Shown piece after piece: positions 28,073 to 36,229 of a DNA stretch of 37,485 nucleotides. Location of the stretch: the NCBI GenBank assembly GCA_021203545.1, contig JAJQAZ010000112.1, positions 1-37,485 on the forward strand, in the 5' to 3' direction. Both the position numbers and the translations under genes were made by a program. Positions within the stretch are counted from its first letter, which is position 1, and every line of letters begins with the position of its first letter. The notes under the pieces were generated by a model. That model was not told the origin of the DNA. It made no database searches and saw only the letters and a list, made by a program, of their open reading frames with translations. Source of the DNA: Tannerellaceae bacterium (lineage in GTDB: Bacteria > Bacteroidota > Bacteroidia > Bacteroidales > Tannerellaceae).

Positions 28073-29410
28073 ATGATGAAAAAGAAATTATTAAGTTTTC
28101 TATGTATAGGTTGTGTAGCATGTGCATTTACGGCCTGTAGTGATGATGATAGAAGTGAAGTAATTGATCCGGTAGATAACGGTAAAGTAGATAGAGTAGA
28201 GGATGCATTGGTTAGTTTCAGTATTAACCAGGCAAGTCCCGGCAGTTATGCCGCTGGTCCTAATATAGATCCGGCAACAGAGGCAGAGTCTGTAATTTCC
28301 AAAAATGTGAAAGTCTTTATTTTTGATGAAGATATGATTTTTGAAAAATCTGAAGACCTGAGTTTGACCCGCCAGGGTACTTCCAACGTATGGAATTCTC
28401 AATCTTTCATGATGTCTAAAGGTCCTAAATATTTTTATGTATTTGCCAATACACCGTCTGCGATGGCAGATCCTGGTTTAGGGGGATTACGGAGTAATTT
28501 CGAGAAAACTATTTTAGGAACAGGTAGTTATGCAGGTTATACGGCTGCCGCTATGTCAGCTGCTAATAACTTTACTATGGGTACTTTACAGGTAAAACAG
28601 GATGTGGTAACCGGTATAGATGAAACGACTCCTCAAACCATTAGCCTGGAAATTGGTCGTTTGACTGCTAAAGTAACTCTGAATAACCGGGAAACTCCGG
28701 CCATTGAATTAGGTGAAGGTATAAAAGGTACTTTCCATTTTGCTGAGGGTGAATTCCGTTTATTGAACGAGTCTAATAATTTCTATTGCATACCACAAAC
28801 CAGTAATGGTTTTAATGTAGCAGGTAGTCAGACCTATTCACCTTATTTTGATGCGTATGCAGCAAGTAACTATATGGTTAATCCTTCATGGAGTAGTAGT
28901 AATGTTAAGACTGTAGCTTCTTCGCTGTACACCTTAGAAAACACCAATAATGTTCCATTAAATAAATCAGGAACTTCAGTTGAAATTAAATATGTGTATA
29001 CTCCGGATGAAAGCGAAACCTATGATGTAAATAATCCTACACAAAATGTACAGTTATCAAAAGGACAGTCGTTCTGGATAGGAGTCAATGCAGCAGGAGA
29101 GAAAATTATATTTAATGATGATCCGGTGGCGAATAATGTAACGGGTATTGTAGACTCGTATGAATATGTAAATGGTGAAGTATATTATATTGTACCTATT
29201 GCAGATAAAACTGAAACAACAGCCAGTCTTAAATATGCAGTACTTCGTAACCACTCGTATCGTTTAACCGTGAATACTATTTCACGTTTAGGAAATTATG
29301 AACCGGGGGATATACCAGATCCGGAATTACCGATTGATGATGATGCATTAATAGATGTTGAAATTACGGTTCTTCCCTGGTTTAAAATAGAGCAGGATGT
29401 AGACTTATAA
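28073..29410 (+). CDS. Major-type fimbrillin lipoprotein (type V pilus subunit, paralogue 2)
   Basis: A 445-residue FimA/Mfa1-like lipoprotein with lipobox FTAC (Cys22 counted from the ATG at 28073; GTG 28070 and ATG 28076 are alternatives). Two-domain fimbrillin pattern: YFYVFANTP in the N-terminal domain, IGRLTAKVTL at the domain junction, TLENTNNVPLNKSG, and the C-terminal module LKYAVLRNHSYRLTVNTIS with the final strand ITVLPWFKIEQDVDL. The individual leader, good ribosome-binding site and a strong hairpin directly after the gene suggest it is the abundant stalk subunit (inference). It is a clear paralogue of the preceding gene. Confidence 0.85.
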   Translation: MMKKKLLSFLCIGCVACAFTACSDDDRSEVIDPVDNGKVDRVEDALVSFSINQASPGSYAAGPNIDPATEAESVISKNVKVFIFDEDMIFEKSEDLSLTRQGTSNVWNSQSFMMSKGPKYFYVFANTPSAMADPGLGGLRSNFEKTILGTGSYAGYTAAAMSAANNFTMGTLQVKQDVVTGIDETTPQTISLEIGRLTAKVTLNNRETPAIELGEGIKGTFHFAEGEFRLLNESNNFYCIPQTSNGFNVAGSQTYSPYFDAYAASNYMVNPSWSSSNVKTVASSLYTLENTNNVPLNKSGTSVEIKYVYTPDESETYDVNNPTQNVQLSKGQSFWIGVNAAGEKIIFNDDPVANNVTGIVDSYEYVNGEVYYIVPIADKTETTASLKYAVLRNHSYRLTVNTISRLGNYEPGDIPDPELPIDDDALIDVEITVLPWFKIEQDVDL

Positions 29411-29450
29411 GATATTATTAAAGTATATTAAACAGTTTCTTGACAATCTT

Positions 29451-29490
29451 AACCACCGGAACATTTTATTGCTTCCGGTGGTTAACTCTT
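29451..29490 (+). terminator. Hairpin between major fimbrillin and FimB-like gene
   Basis: AACCACCGGAA (29451-29461) and TTCCGGTGGTT (29473-29483) form a perfect 11-bp stem with an 11-base loop, followed by AACTCTTTT. The weak U tract would give partial termination, lowering expression of the minor subunits relative to the stalk subunit. Confidence 0.65.
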
Positions 29491-29515
29491 TTAAAAACAT
29501 AAGGATAGCGTGGAT

Positions 29516-30505
29516 ATGAGAAAATTGACAAGAAACTGGATGATTATCCTTTTTACTATTTGTTGTGCCTCTTCCTGTGTAAAGGATGATATGAGTGATT
29601 GTGTAACGGATATTCCAGGCGGTGGAGAAGAAACAGAAACCGACTCCAGAGTACTTTACTTTAAAACTATTCCCGAAAAGTATCAATTTGAAGAGATTGT
29701 GGAAAGTGTACGTCTGTATGTGTATGATGACGATGAAAATCGTTACCTGAAAACATTCCGGGATGTAACAGCAGAAGAACTGCTTAGTAGTGCCTATGGA
29801 GTGATTCTTTCCGAATGGGAGGAACTACCGGATAATAACAACTATCATATTATTGGAGTACTCAATTTAAATGAACATTATGAGATTAGCGGACATGAAG
29901 CACTGGATAGCTATGAAACCCGTATTGTAAGAGATGAAAATCATGAAATAAGTGATGATTTAAATGATATATTTATTGGTTATATCCGTCTGGACCCTAT
30001 CACCAAAACAGTTTATGAAGATACCATCTATCTGGAAAAATTAACCAATCGCATTTATCTTACCGTAGAGTTTTTCGATTTTGAACTTCCTGCCGGAACA
30101 GAATTAATTTCTTATATAACCGGAAGTAATTCGGAATATAACTACCTGAATAATTCTTTAGGTTATACCACTATGACTTATAAACCTCATACATATGGTG
30201 CGGAACATGAAAGTATGTTCAAATTCGAGTTAACAACCGGTAAACTATATCTGGAAGATGATTTGGTTTTGTGGATTGAAATGTATGATGTGTTAGGTCG
30301 GAAAGTAGGAGAACAATCCATTAATCTGACGGATAGAATTGCTGAAACTCAGGATGATAATGGTAATTATTTATATAATACCAATCAGAAGTTACAGGAA
30401 GAGGATGAATTTTACTTATACCTGTTAATTGATGGGAACTTTGAAATAATAGAATTTAATGTGAATGATTGGTATCTGGTTGTAGATCCAGGTGTCGATT
30501 TATAA
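29516..30505 (+). CDS. FimB/Mfa2-like fimbrial anchor subunit lipoprotein
   Basis: A 329-residue lipoprotein with lipobox ASSC (Cys21) followed by VKDDMSDC, the pattern typical of FimB/Mfa2 proteins, which anchor the pilus in the outer membrane and control its length. Two beta-sandwich-like halves are suggested: an N-terminal one with VRLYVYDDDENRYLK, and a C-terminal one ending NDWYLVVDPGVDL. The end resembles the VDL ending of both fimbrillins. The start at ATG 29516 (not GTG 29510) gives a clean signal peptide. It lies between the major subunit and the tip protein, with 42 bp to the next gene. Confidence 0.85.
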   Translation: MRKLTRNWMIILFTICCASSCVKDDMSDCVTDIPGGGEETETDSRVLYFKTIPEKYQFEEIVESVRLYVYDDDENRYLKTFRDVTAEELLSSAYGVILSEWEELPDNNNYHIIGVLNLNEHYEISGHEALDSYETRIVRDENHEISDDLNDIFIGYIRLDPITKTVYEDTIYLEKLTNRIYLTVEFFDFELPAGTELISYITGSNSEYNYLNNSLGYTTMTYKPHTYGAEHESMFKFELTTGKLYLEDDLVLWIEMYDVLGRKVGEQSINLTDRIAETQDDNGNYLYNTNQKLQEEDEFYLYLLIDGNFEIIEFNVNDWYLVVDPGVDL

Positions 30506-30547
30506 TCGCCGTTAAGGAAGTCCATTTTAATTAAAACCGAAAAAGAG

Positions 30548-32995
30548 ATGAAAGAATATATAAAAATAGCAGTGTTCCTGATAGGAGTGATGATAGCTGT
30601 TTCCTGTGTGGATAATGACCCGGATAGCTGTAAAGGTGGAAGCGTTGTAGACGAAAATGGAGAGATGACACGGGAGTTTATCCTTCAATTACCTTCTCCT
30701 GTAAAAAATGTTTCTACCTATGCATCCATGACAGAAGAGGATGAAAATAGAATTGATGATTTGGTTCTTCTGGCTTTTAAAATAGAAGGTTCGAATGAAA
30801 CGTTTGCTTATCAGGCTAAAGCTACTGCTATAGAAGATATAGGAAGTGGTTCGGATACGAAAAAAGTGACTGTTAAACTGAAAGTTAGTGATGATTATTA
30901 TCGTTTTGTCTTTTTGGCGAACGTCACGAGTGAAATAGAAGAACAGTTAGGAGATATTGCATCGGTAGGTGAAAAAGATTTGGTACTTCAGCGTTTAACA
31001 CAAACCTGCGAAGAAGAAAAACAGTGGGATGATACAGACTGTTTTCCTATGTGGGGAGAGTCGGAACCCTGGCAGATAAAAGAAGATGGTAATACGGATA
31101 AAAATGTAAAAATGATCCGTGCGGTTTCACGCATTGATGTAGTTTCCACAACGAATAATTTTAAGGTGGTAGGTGCACATTTGTATCAGTTCCACCGGAA
31201 AGGATATGTGGTACCTCATCCGGATAATATCAACAGTGATAAAACATCCCATACGGCAACAATCCCGGCGGAACCTTTGATGGTCGGAAAATCATTACCC
31301 TACAGTGCTGAAAATGATGAAATAGTACAAACTATTTATACCTATGAATCTTATAAAAATTCGGTTCATCTGGAGAAAACCTGTCTGGTCGTAGGTGGTA
31401 TTTATTATCCGGCAGATTATAAAGATGGTGACCCAGAACCGGCTGTCAGCTGGTACCGGATAGATTTTGTGGATACTGAGGAGAAGGATATTCATTTACT
31501 TCGGAATCATTGCTATATCCTACGTATACGTAGTGTGGCAGGAGAAGGATATACAGACCCGGATGAAGCTTACGAAGCCAAACCTTTCAATATAATCGTA
31601 GATATATTGGAATGGGATCAGGGAGATATCAGAGATATTGAATTTAACGGACAGTATTTTCTGGGAGTAAGTGAGTCTGAAATATATATGCCTAAACCGG
31701 CTGATAGTACCTCTGTCATTATTACAACAGATTATCCCGGTGAATGGATAGAAACTTATGAATCAACTGATATAGAGGGGAAGGCCTGGTTAACACCGCA
31801 TCCTGAAACCGGACATTTTACCGGTATTAAGCAAAAGGATAGATTGATCTTTAATCTTACGGAAAATAATGACGGAGCCATGCGTACCGGAAAGATTCAT
31901 CTCAGGGCAGGTGTATTAAGGCATACGACTCATGTATATCAGGATATAGATGATGATCCGGGTGAAGTTGTATGGTTGGATGACAAAGGAGAAGCAAACT
32001 GTTATATATTAAGTCCTTCCGGAAACGGTATTCGTATTCCGGTATCTCAGGCGAATAAAGATGGAGTAGAACGTATTGGTGATAATGATGTAGTAGTAGC
32101 AGAAGTTTTATGGACAGATACTCCTTATCCTGTCGGAAATTCAGAATGTGTTATACGATCTGTAGATATTTCAGGTACAGGAAAAAATGCTCTTTTAGAG
32201 GTTGTTGCCAATAAAGTTTGGGGAAATGCAGTTGTAGCTGTTAAGGTAAATAATAAAATTCGTTGGAGCTGGCATATATGGGTATTAGAGTATCAACCCG
32301 AAGAAACTGCTATTAACTATAATAAAGGTGGATATGATATTACAATTATGGATAGAAATCTGGGTGCTTTAAGTACCGGGACAAAAGATCCTAAATCACT
32401 TGGGTTGACTTATCAATGGGGTAGAAAAGATCCCTTCCCGGGGTTAGCCGGATTTAATACATCAGAAGGTTTTCCTATCTATGATAAAAATGGTGTTCTT
32501 ACTCAGATAACATTTACCTCTGTCAGTAGTAATAACATGCTGGAGAATTCTATAGAGGAACCGATGATATATATAAGAGGAGGAGGAACTTATAATGACT
32601 GGATAGGTACACAATGGGGAGATCTTCGTGATGATCTCTGGCAAAAAACGGGAAATGACGTTTCTCCTTATGACCCATGTCCGGCAGGCTGGACTATGGA
32701 TATAGAGAGAAATTTCTGGGATTCCATGAATTATGATTTTGACTTTACTATGGAAAGTGGTGATTATGGGTATACTTATCAACTTGGTTATTGGCCTTCT
32801 GCCGGATACCGGGAAACTACAGGTGAATTTAATACAAGTGAAGTAGGTACGGTTGGTTATTATTGGATAGGACAGACTAATGGAGGGGATGCGAACGCTA
32901 TAAAAATAGGACCTGGGGCTGCATCCAAAATACAAATAGGTAATCCCACCAGTCGTAGTAAAGGAATGAGTATTCGTTGTATCCTGGATAAATAA
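30548..32995 (+). CDS. Large fimbrial tip-type lipoprotein with BACON-like and FISUMP-like domains
   Basis: An 815-residue lipoprotein (lipobox AVSC, Cys20). Residues about 35-355 look like a fimbrillin fold with the shared motif LRNHCYILRIRSVAGEGY. About 370-465 resembles a BACON beta-sandwich (FLGVSESEIYMPKPADSTS, AGVLRHTTHVYQD). From about 480 to the end is a FISUMP-like globular domain (EANCYILSPSG, IRWSWHIWVLEYQP, IMDRNLGALST, YQWGRKDPFPG, YDPCPAGWTM, final GMSIRCILDK). This layout is common in proteins at the tip or accessory position of Bacteroidia pili, with the C-terminal domain likely binding a receptor. Last gene of the cluster, followed by a strong terminator. The ligand is unknown. 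Confidence 0.85.
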   Translation: MKEYIKIAVFLIGVMIAVSCVDNDPDSCKGGSVVDENGEMTREFILQLPSPVKNVSTYASMTEEDENRIDDLVLLAFKIEGSNETFAYQAKATAIEDIGSGSDTKKVTVKLKVSDDYYRFVFLANVTSEIEEQLGDIASVGEKDLVLQRLTQTCEEEKQWDDTDCFPMWGESEPWQIKEDGNTDKNVKMIRAVSRIDVVSTTNNFKVVGAHLYQFHRKGYVVPHPDNINSDKTSHTATIPAEPLMVGKSLPYSAENDEIVQTIYTYESYKNSVHLEKTCLVVGGIYYPADYKDGDPEPAVSWYRIDFVDTEEKDIHLLRNHCYILRIRSVAGEGYTDPDEAYEAKPFNIIVDILEWDQGDIRDIEFNGQYFLGVSESEIYMPKPADSTSVIITTDYPGEWIETYESTDIEGKAWLTPHPETGHFTGIKQKDRLIFNLTENNDGAMRTGKIHLRAGVLRHTTHVYQDIDDDPGEVVWLDDKGEANCYILSPSGNGIRIPVSQANKDGVERIGDNDVVVAEVLWTDTPYPVGNSECVIRSVDISGTGKNALLEVVANKVWGNAVVAVKVNNKIRWSWHIWVLEYQPEETAINYNKGGYDITIMDRNLGALSTGTKDPKSLGLTYQWGRKDPFPGLAGFNTSEGFPIYDKNGVLTQITFTSVSSNNMLENSIEEPMIYIRGGGTYNDWIGTQWGDLRDDLWQKTGNDVSPYDPCPAGWTMDIERNFWDSMNYDFDFTMESGDYGYTYQLGYWPSAGYRETTGEFNTSEVGTVGYYWIGQTNGGDANAIKIGPGAASKIQIGNPTSRSKGMSIRCILDK

Positions 32996-33017
32996 GGGGA
33001 TAATGATATTAAATAGA

Positions 33018-33058
33018 AGAGGTGTTATTCTGTCTTTTTAGAATAACACCTCTTTTAT
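33018..33058 (+). terminator. Terminator at the end of the pilus cluster
   Basis: AGAGGTGTTATTCT (33018-33031) and AGAATAACACCTCT (33040-33053) form a perfect 14-bp stem with an 8-base loop, followed by TTTATT. It sits 23 bp past the tip gene and before the convergent DUF4861-like gene, which may share it. Confidence 0.9.
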
Positions 33059-33074
33059 TGACAAAGTCTGAATC

Positions 33075-34286
33075 TTACTGAATTGTTATTTCCAACGGTT
33101 CCCGCACCTTCTGAGCAAATTCCTGTACATATTTAAACCAGGCGAACGAACTGGCAAATCCCCATTTGTTCCAGCCGCCTCCGGCGTAATATACATATTC
33201 ACTATCCGGTTCGTAGGTGCTGAATGCCAGAACATGGCCTTCTGCTTTGCGGTTTTTGGCTTCTGCTTCCGGGAAGAATACGGTCTCTGCTTTATCAACG
33301 GAATTAGGGAATACGGCTCCTACATACGTTTGTCCGTTTTCGGTTTCTACCGGTTCGGCATAAGCGATGTAACCGGCCTGGGCATCTGCCTGATATTCTT
33401 CGCTGGGTGCATGTATCGCAATCCCGGTAACTACTGTTTGCGGAGCATCCAGATTTAAATAAGATACAGTAATCTTATTCAGTTGGGAATAGGCATCCAG
33501 TGAAATAATTCGTGTTTCAACAACAGAAGAGTTATCACCAATAGTCAGCGGATTATAAACCAACTTCACTTTAAAACGTAAAGGGCCGTTGTCCAGTATT
33601 TCATATTGAGTATAGCAATAGGGATATACAATGTCGTCGTTTACCCATAAGGCTGATGTTCCTCCTCCTAAAGTGGGGCCGACACTGTAATAATCCAGAC
33701 CGTTACCGTGGTCAATATGATAAGAGATAGAATCCGCCAGCGCCTGTGCGGAAACAGGATCTGTTTTCTTTAACTCAGCAATGCGGGCATTTGTTTCCGG
33801 ATTCAGTTCTGTTGCGTAACGTTCTTCAACAACCATATCATGTACTCTTTTTACCCATACATCATATCCAAAAGCCTGCTCGCCGGTAGCCTGTAAGGCC
33901 GGTCCGTAGGTTCGGAAAGCAATACGGTCGTTTTCCCAGGCGATGTCGTCTACCCGTTCCGGATAATGTTTACCGTAGGCCATTACTTTAAATTCATCCG
34001 GCTGTCCGGCTTTGATCCGGTAGGTTACGCTACCTTTTGCCGCAACTGTTACAGGAAAAATAAGTTTGCTATCGGAAGTTACCTGATAAGGAACCTGTTT
34101 ACCTTCTTCATCCAGTACAATAAATTCTGCGCCATTGAATGCATCCAATGTGTTGGCAGAAACTTCAGTTACTTCATTTGTGCGGTTCAGAGAGGTAGGA
34201 TTACTCACCAGCAATTCTACTACTTTTTCCTGCTCTGAACAGGCAATTGCGGTGAAAATCATTAACATACAAAGTAAGTTTCTCAT
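33075..34286 (-). CDS. DUF4861-like exported lipoprotein
   Basis: A 403-residue lipoprotein with lipobox AIAC (Cys16). The body matches my recollection of the DUF4861 family: an N-terminal beta domain (VSNPTSLNRTNEVTEV, VPYQVTSDSKLIFPV), the segment RIAFRTYGPALQATGEQAFGYD, a GNGLDYYSVGPTLGGGTSA stretch and a C-terminal AGGGWNKWGFASSFAWFKY. DUF4861 proteins are often found near polysaccharide-degradation genes in Bacteroidetes; their activity is not known to me. It is isolated here: convergent with the pilus cluster and divergent from the sigma/anti-sigma fusion 163 bp away. Intact. Confidence 0.75.
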   Translation of the reverse strand: MRNLLCMLMIFTAIACSEQEKVVELLVSNPTSLNRTNEVTEVSANTLDAFNGAEFIVLDEEGKQVPYQVTSDSKLIFPVTVAAKGSVTYRIKAGQPDEFKVMAYGKHYPERVDDIAWENDRIAFRTYGPALQATGEQAFGYDVWVKRVHDMVVEERYATELNPETNARIAELKKTDPVSAQALADSISYHIDHGNGLDYYSVGPTLGGGTSALWVNDDIVYPYCYTQYEILDNGPLRFKVKLVYNPLTIGDNSSVVETRIISLDAYSQLNKITVSYLNLDAPQTVVTGIAIHAPSEEYQADAQAGYIAYAEPVETENGQTYVGAVFPNSVDKAETVFFPEAEAKNRKAEGHVLAFSTYEPDSEYVYYAGGGWNKWGFASSFAWFKYVQEFAQKVREPLEITIQ

Positions 34287-34415
34287 ACATTTAAAGTTTA
34301 AATTATTGATTGATTTCTATATACGTTTACTTTATGGCTGTAAAATAATAAAAAAGTAGTTATTTATACCTTACACTTTACCAATCAATTATTTTTCATT
34401 TTCAAGAATAATCCG

Positions 34416-34423
34416 TTCTTTTG
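34416..34423 (+). promoter_or_regulatory. Weak -7 box before the sigma/anti-sigma fusion gene
   Basis: TTCTTTTG differs from TAnnTTTG at one base and ends 26 bp before the ATG at 34450. Only T-rich sequence is found at the -33 distance. The gene could equally be read from a promoter recognised by its own sigma domain. Confidence 0.3.
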
Positions 34424-34449
34424 TATTCGAATTAGAGAAACGAGCCTCA

Positions 34450-36126
34450 ATGAAAAATGCGATTACACCGGATATACTTACAACTTTGAAAGAAGGAGAC
34501 CCAAAGGCCTTTGAAACCGTCTTTATTTCTTCCTTTAACAAGGTAGAGGTGTTTATTGCCCGGCTTATTAAATCGGTAGAAGATGCCGGTGAATTGGCAG
34601 AAGAAATCTTTTTTCATTTATGGTTACATCATTCTACTTTAAATACCGACCGCTCTTTTTCCTCTTTTATTTCTACTATTGCGCGCAATGCCGCATTTAA
34701 TTATCTGAAACATGTATGTGTTGAAGAAAATTATGCAGCACCTGTTATCTCTCTTCGTGGAACTGACGATCCGGAAAATATAACTTATACTGGTGATATG
34801 GCTTTACTGATAGAAATGATAGTCAGTAAAATGCCTTCTCAACGTCAGAAAGTGTTCCGGTTGTGCCGTATGGAGGGATTATCTTATGATGAGGTTGCCG
34901 GGCAATTACAAATAGCCCGGAAAACAGTAGAGAACCAGCTTTCTCTGGCTGCACGGGATTTACGGCAAATAGAAGGAGTACTGGATCCGCTGAAAGAAAT
35001 CCTGCAGGAATATCTGGTAAATACGTATCCACCGGAAACCGAAAATTATATCCGGAACTGGATTGTAAGCGAAGAGAACAAAGAAAGAAAAATAGAGGTT
35101 TTGTCTGTTTATTGGAATGAATTGCAGATTGAGCCGGATATTTTTATTTATGAAGCGTTGGGCAGAGTAAAAGCACGTATTTATGAATTTGAGAATGAAC
35201 TAAATCTTTCCGGTGAATCCGGAGAGGAAGAAACCATAATAGAGGAACCGGTACAGGATGAACCAGCCGGACCGGCAACTATTGAGCCGGAAGAAGATCC
35301 CATAGAAGAAACAACGGAAGAAAAAGCTCCTGTTATCCAGCTTTCACCGGAAGAAGTAGAACCTATAGACATATATGAAACTCCTTTAATAGAGGAGCAG
35401 GCAGAAGATAAAGAAGAAAATAAAGAGCCGGAGGAAGAAGTTGTTATTTTCGAATCGCAACCTGTATTAATTCATTTGGAGGAGAATACTACTGAGGATA
35501 AGAAAACAGAAACTATCGCCGAAGAAAAAACTACGGTCAAGAGGGAACAAAAAGCTCCTGTGTGGTTTACAGACCCTCCGGTAAATGAAAAGAAAGAAAA
35601 ATCATCCTGGTGGAGAATTGTAATCACCGTATTGATCCTTTTGATTTTACTTGTTATCGGTGGATATGTTTATTTGAATCAAACCAAACCCCAGCCAATT
35701 GCTACAATGCTAACAGTTAACGTACCTGAGAAGGAAAAGTCACGCATTATGCTGTCGGATGGAACAACTGTTTGGTTAAATTCTTCTTCTGTATTGACCT
35801 ACCCGGACCGTATTATAGAAAACGAACACACCATTGAATTAAAAGGAGAGGCTTTTTTTGAAGTTATGAAAGAAGTGAATACTCCTTTAAAAATACAAAC
35901 AGCGGGATTAGTTACCCATATAACCGGCGGAAGCGTAAACATTACTGCGTATCCGCAGGCAGAAGAAATTGTAATTATACCAGCTATTGGTGCGCGGGTA
36001 GAAATAGAAAGTGAATCAGATTTTTATACATTACCTGATTCTTCCATGTTTATCTGGTCCAAACAAACCGGAGACAGTATACAAATCGTCGGTGAAGTAC
36101 CTTTGGCTCCCTGGAAAGAGAACTGA
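34450..36126 (+). CDS. ECF sigma factor fused to a transmembrane FecR-type anti-sigma factor
   Basis: One uninterrupted 558-residue frame. Residues ~17-88 are sigma region 2 (FETVFISSFNKVEVFIARL, FSSFISTIARNAAFNYLK) and ~120-172 region 4 (MPSQRQKVFRLCRMEGLSY, HTH in IARKTVENQLSLAARDL). Residues ~180-245 look like the FecR anti-sigma helices (LQEYLVNTYPPETENYIRNW). Then comes a ~130-residue Glu/Pro-rich acidic linker (252-382), one membrane span (about 389-409, IVITVLILLILLVIGGYVYL) and a FecR periplasmic beta domain (IMLSDGTTVWLNSSSVLTYP, ELKGEAFFEVM). The usual DUF4974 tail after the FecR domain is absent, and no susC lies beside it. The sigma would be held at the membrane and need proteolysis or conformational change to act (inference). 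The only precedent I recall is IutY of Pseudomonas putida. Confidence 0.92.
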   Translation: MKNAITPDILTTLKEGDPKAFETVFISSFNKVEVFIARLIKSVEDAGELAEEIFFHLWLHHSTLNTDRSFSSFISTIARNAAFNYLKHVCVEENYAAPVISLRGTDDPENITYTGDMALLIEMIVSKMPSQRQKVFRLCRMEGLSYDEVAGQLQIARKTVENQLSLAARDLRQIEGVLDPLKEILQEYLVNTYPPETENYIRNWIVSEENKERKIEVLSVYWNELQIEPDIFIYEALGRVKARIYEFENELNLSGESGEEETIIEEPVQDEPAGPATIEPEEDPIEETTEEKAPVIQLSPEEVEPIDIYETPLIEEQAEDKEENKEPEEEVVIFESQPVLIHLEENTTEDKKTETIAEEKTTVKREQKAPVWFTDPPVNEKKEKSSWWRIVITVLILLILLVIGGYVYLNQTKPQPIATMLTVNVPEKEKSRIMLSDGTTVWLNSSSVLTYPDRIIENEHTIELKGEAFFEVMKEVNTPLKIQTAGLVTHITGGSVNITAYPQAEEIVIIPAIGARVEIESESDFYTLPDSSMFIWSKQTGDSIQIVGEVPLAPWKEN

Positions 36127-36130
36127 AACC

Positions 36131-36162
36131 ACAAGAGGCCATCTTCGCAGACAGCCTCTTGT
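36131..36162 (+). terminator. Possible terminator after the fusion gene
   Basis: ACAAGAGGC (36131-36139) and GCCTCTTGT (36154-36162) form a perfect 9-bp stem 5 bp past the stop. A small second stem, CGAC-AAAAA-GTCG, follows, but there is no T run, so termination may be weak or Rho-dependent. Confidence 0.4.
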
Positions 36163-36229
36163 ACGACAAAAAGTCGAAAGTTTAGGTACTAACAATCAAT
36201 AATCAAAACAGTTGTATTATCCATAATAC

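Noticed and set aside
29405-29686. Minus-strand frame across the start of the FimB-like gene
   Set aside because: Antisense to a clear lipoprotein signal peptide and a hairpin; no coding features.
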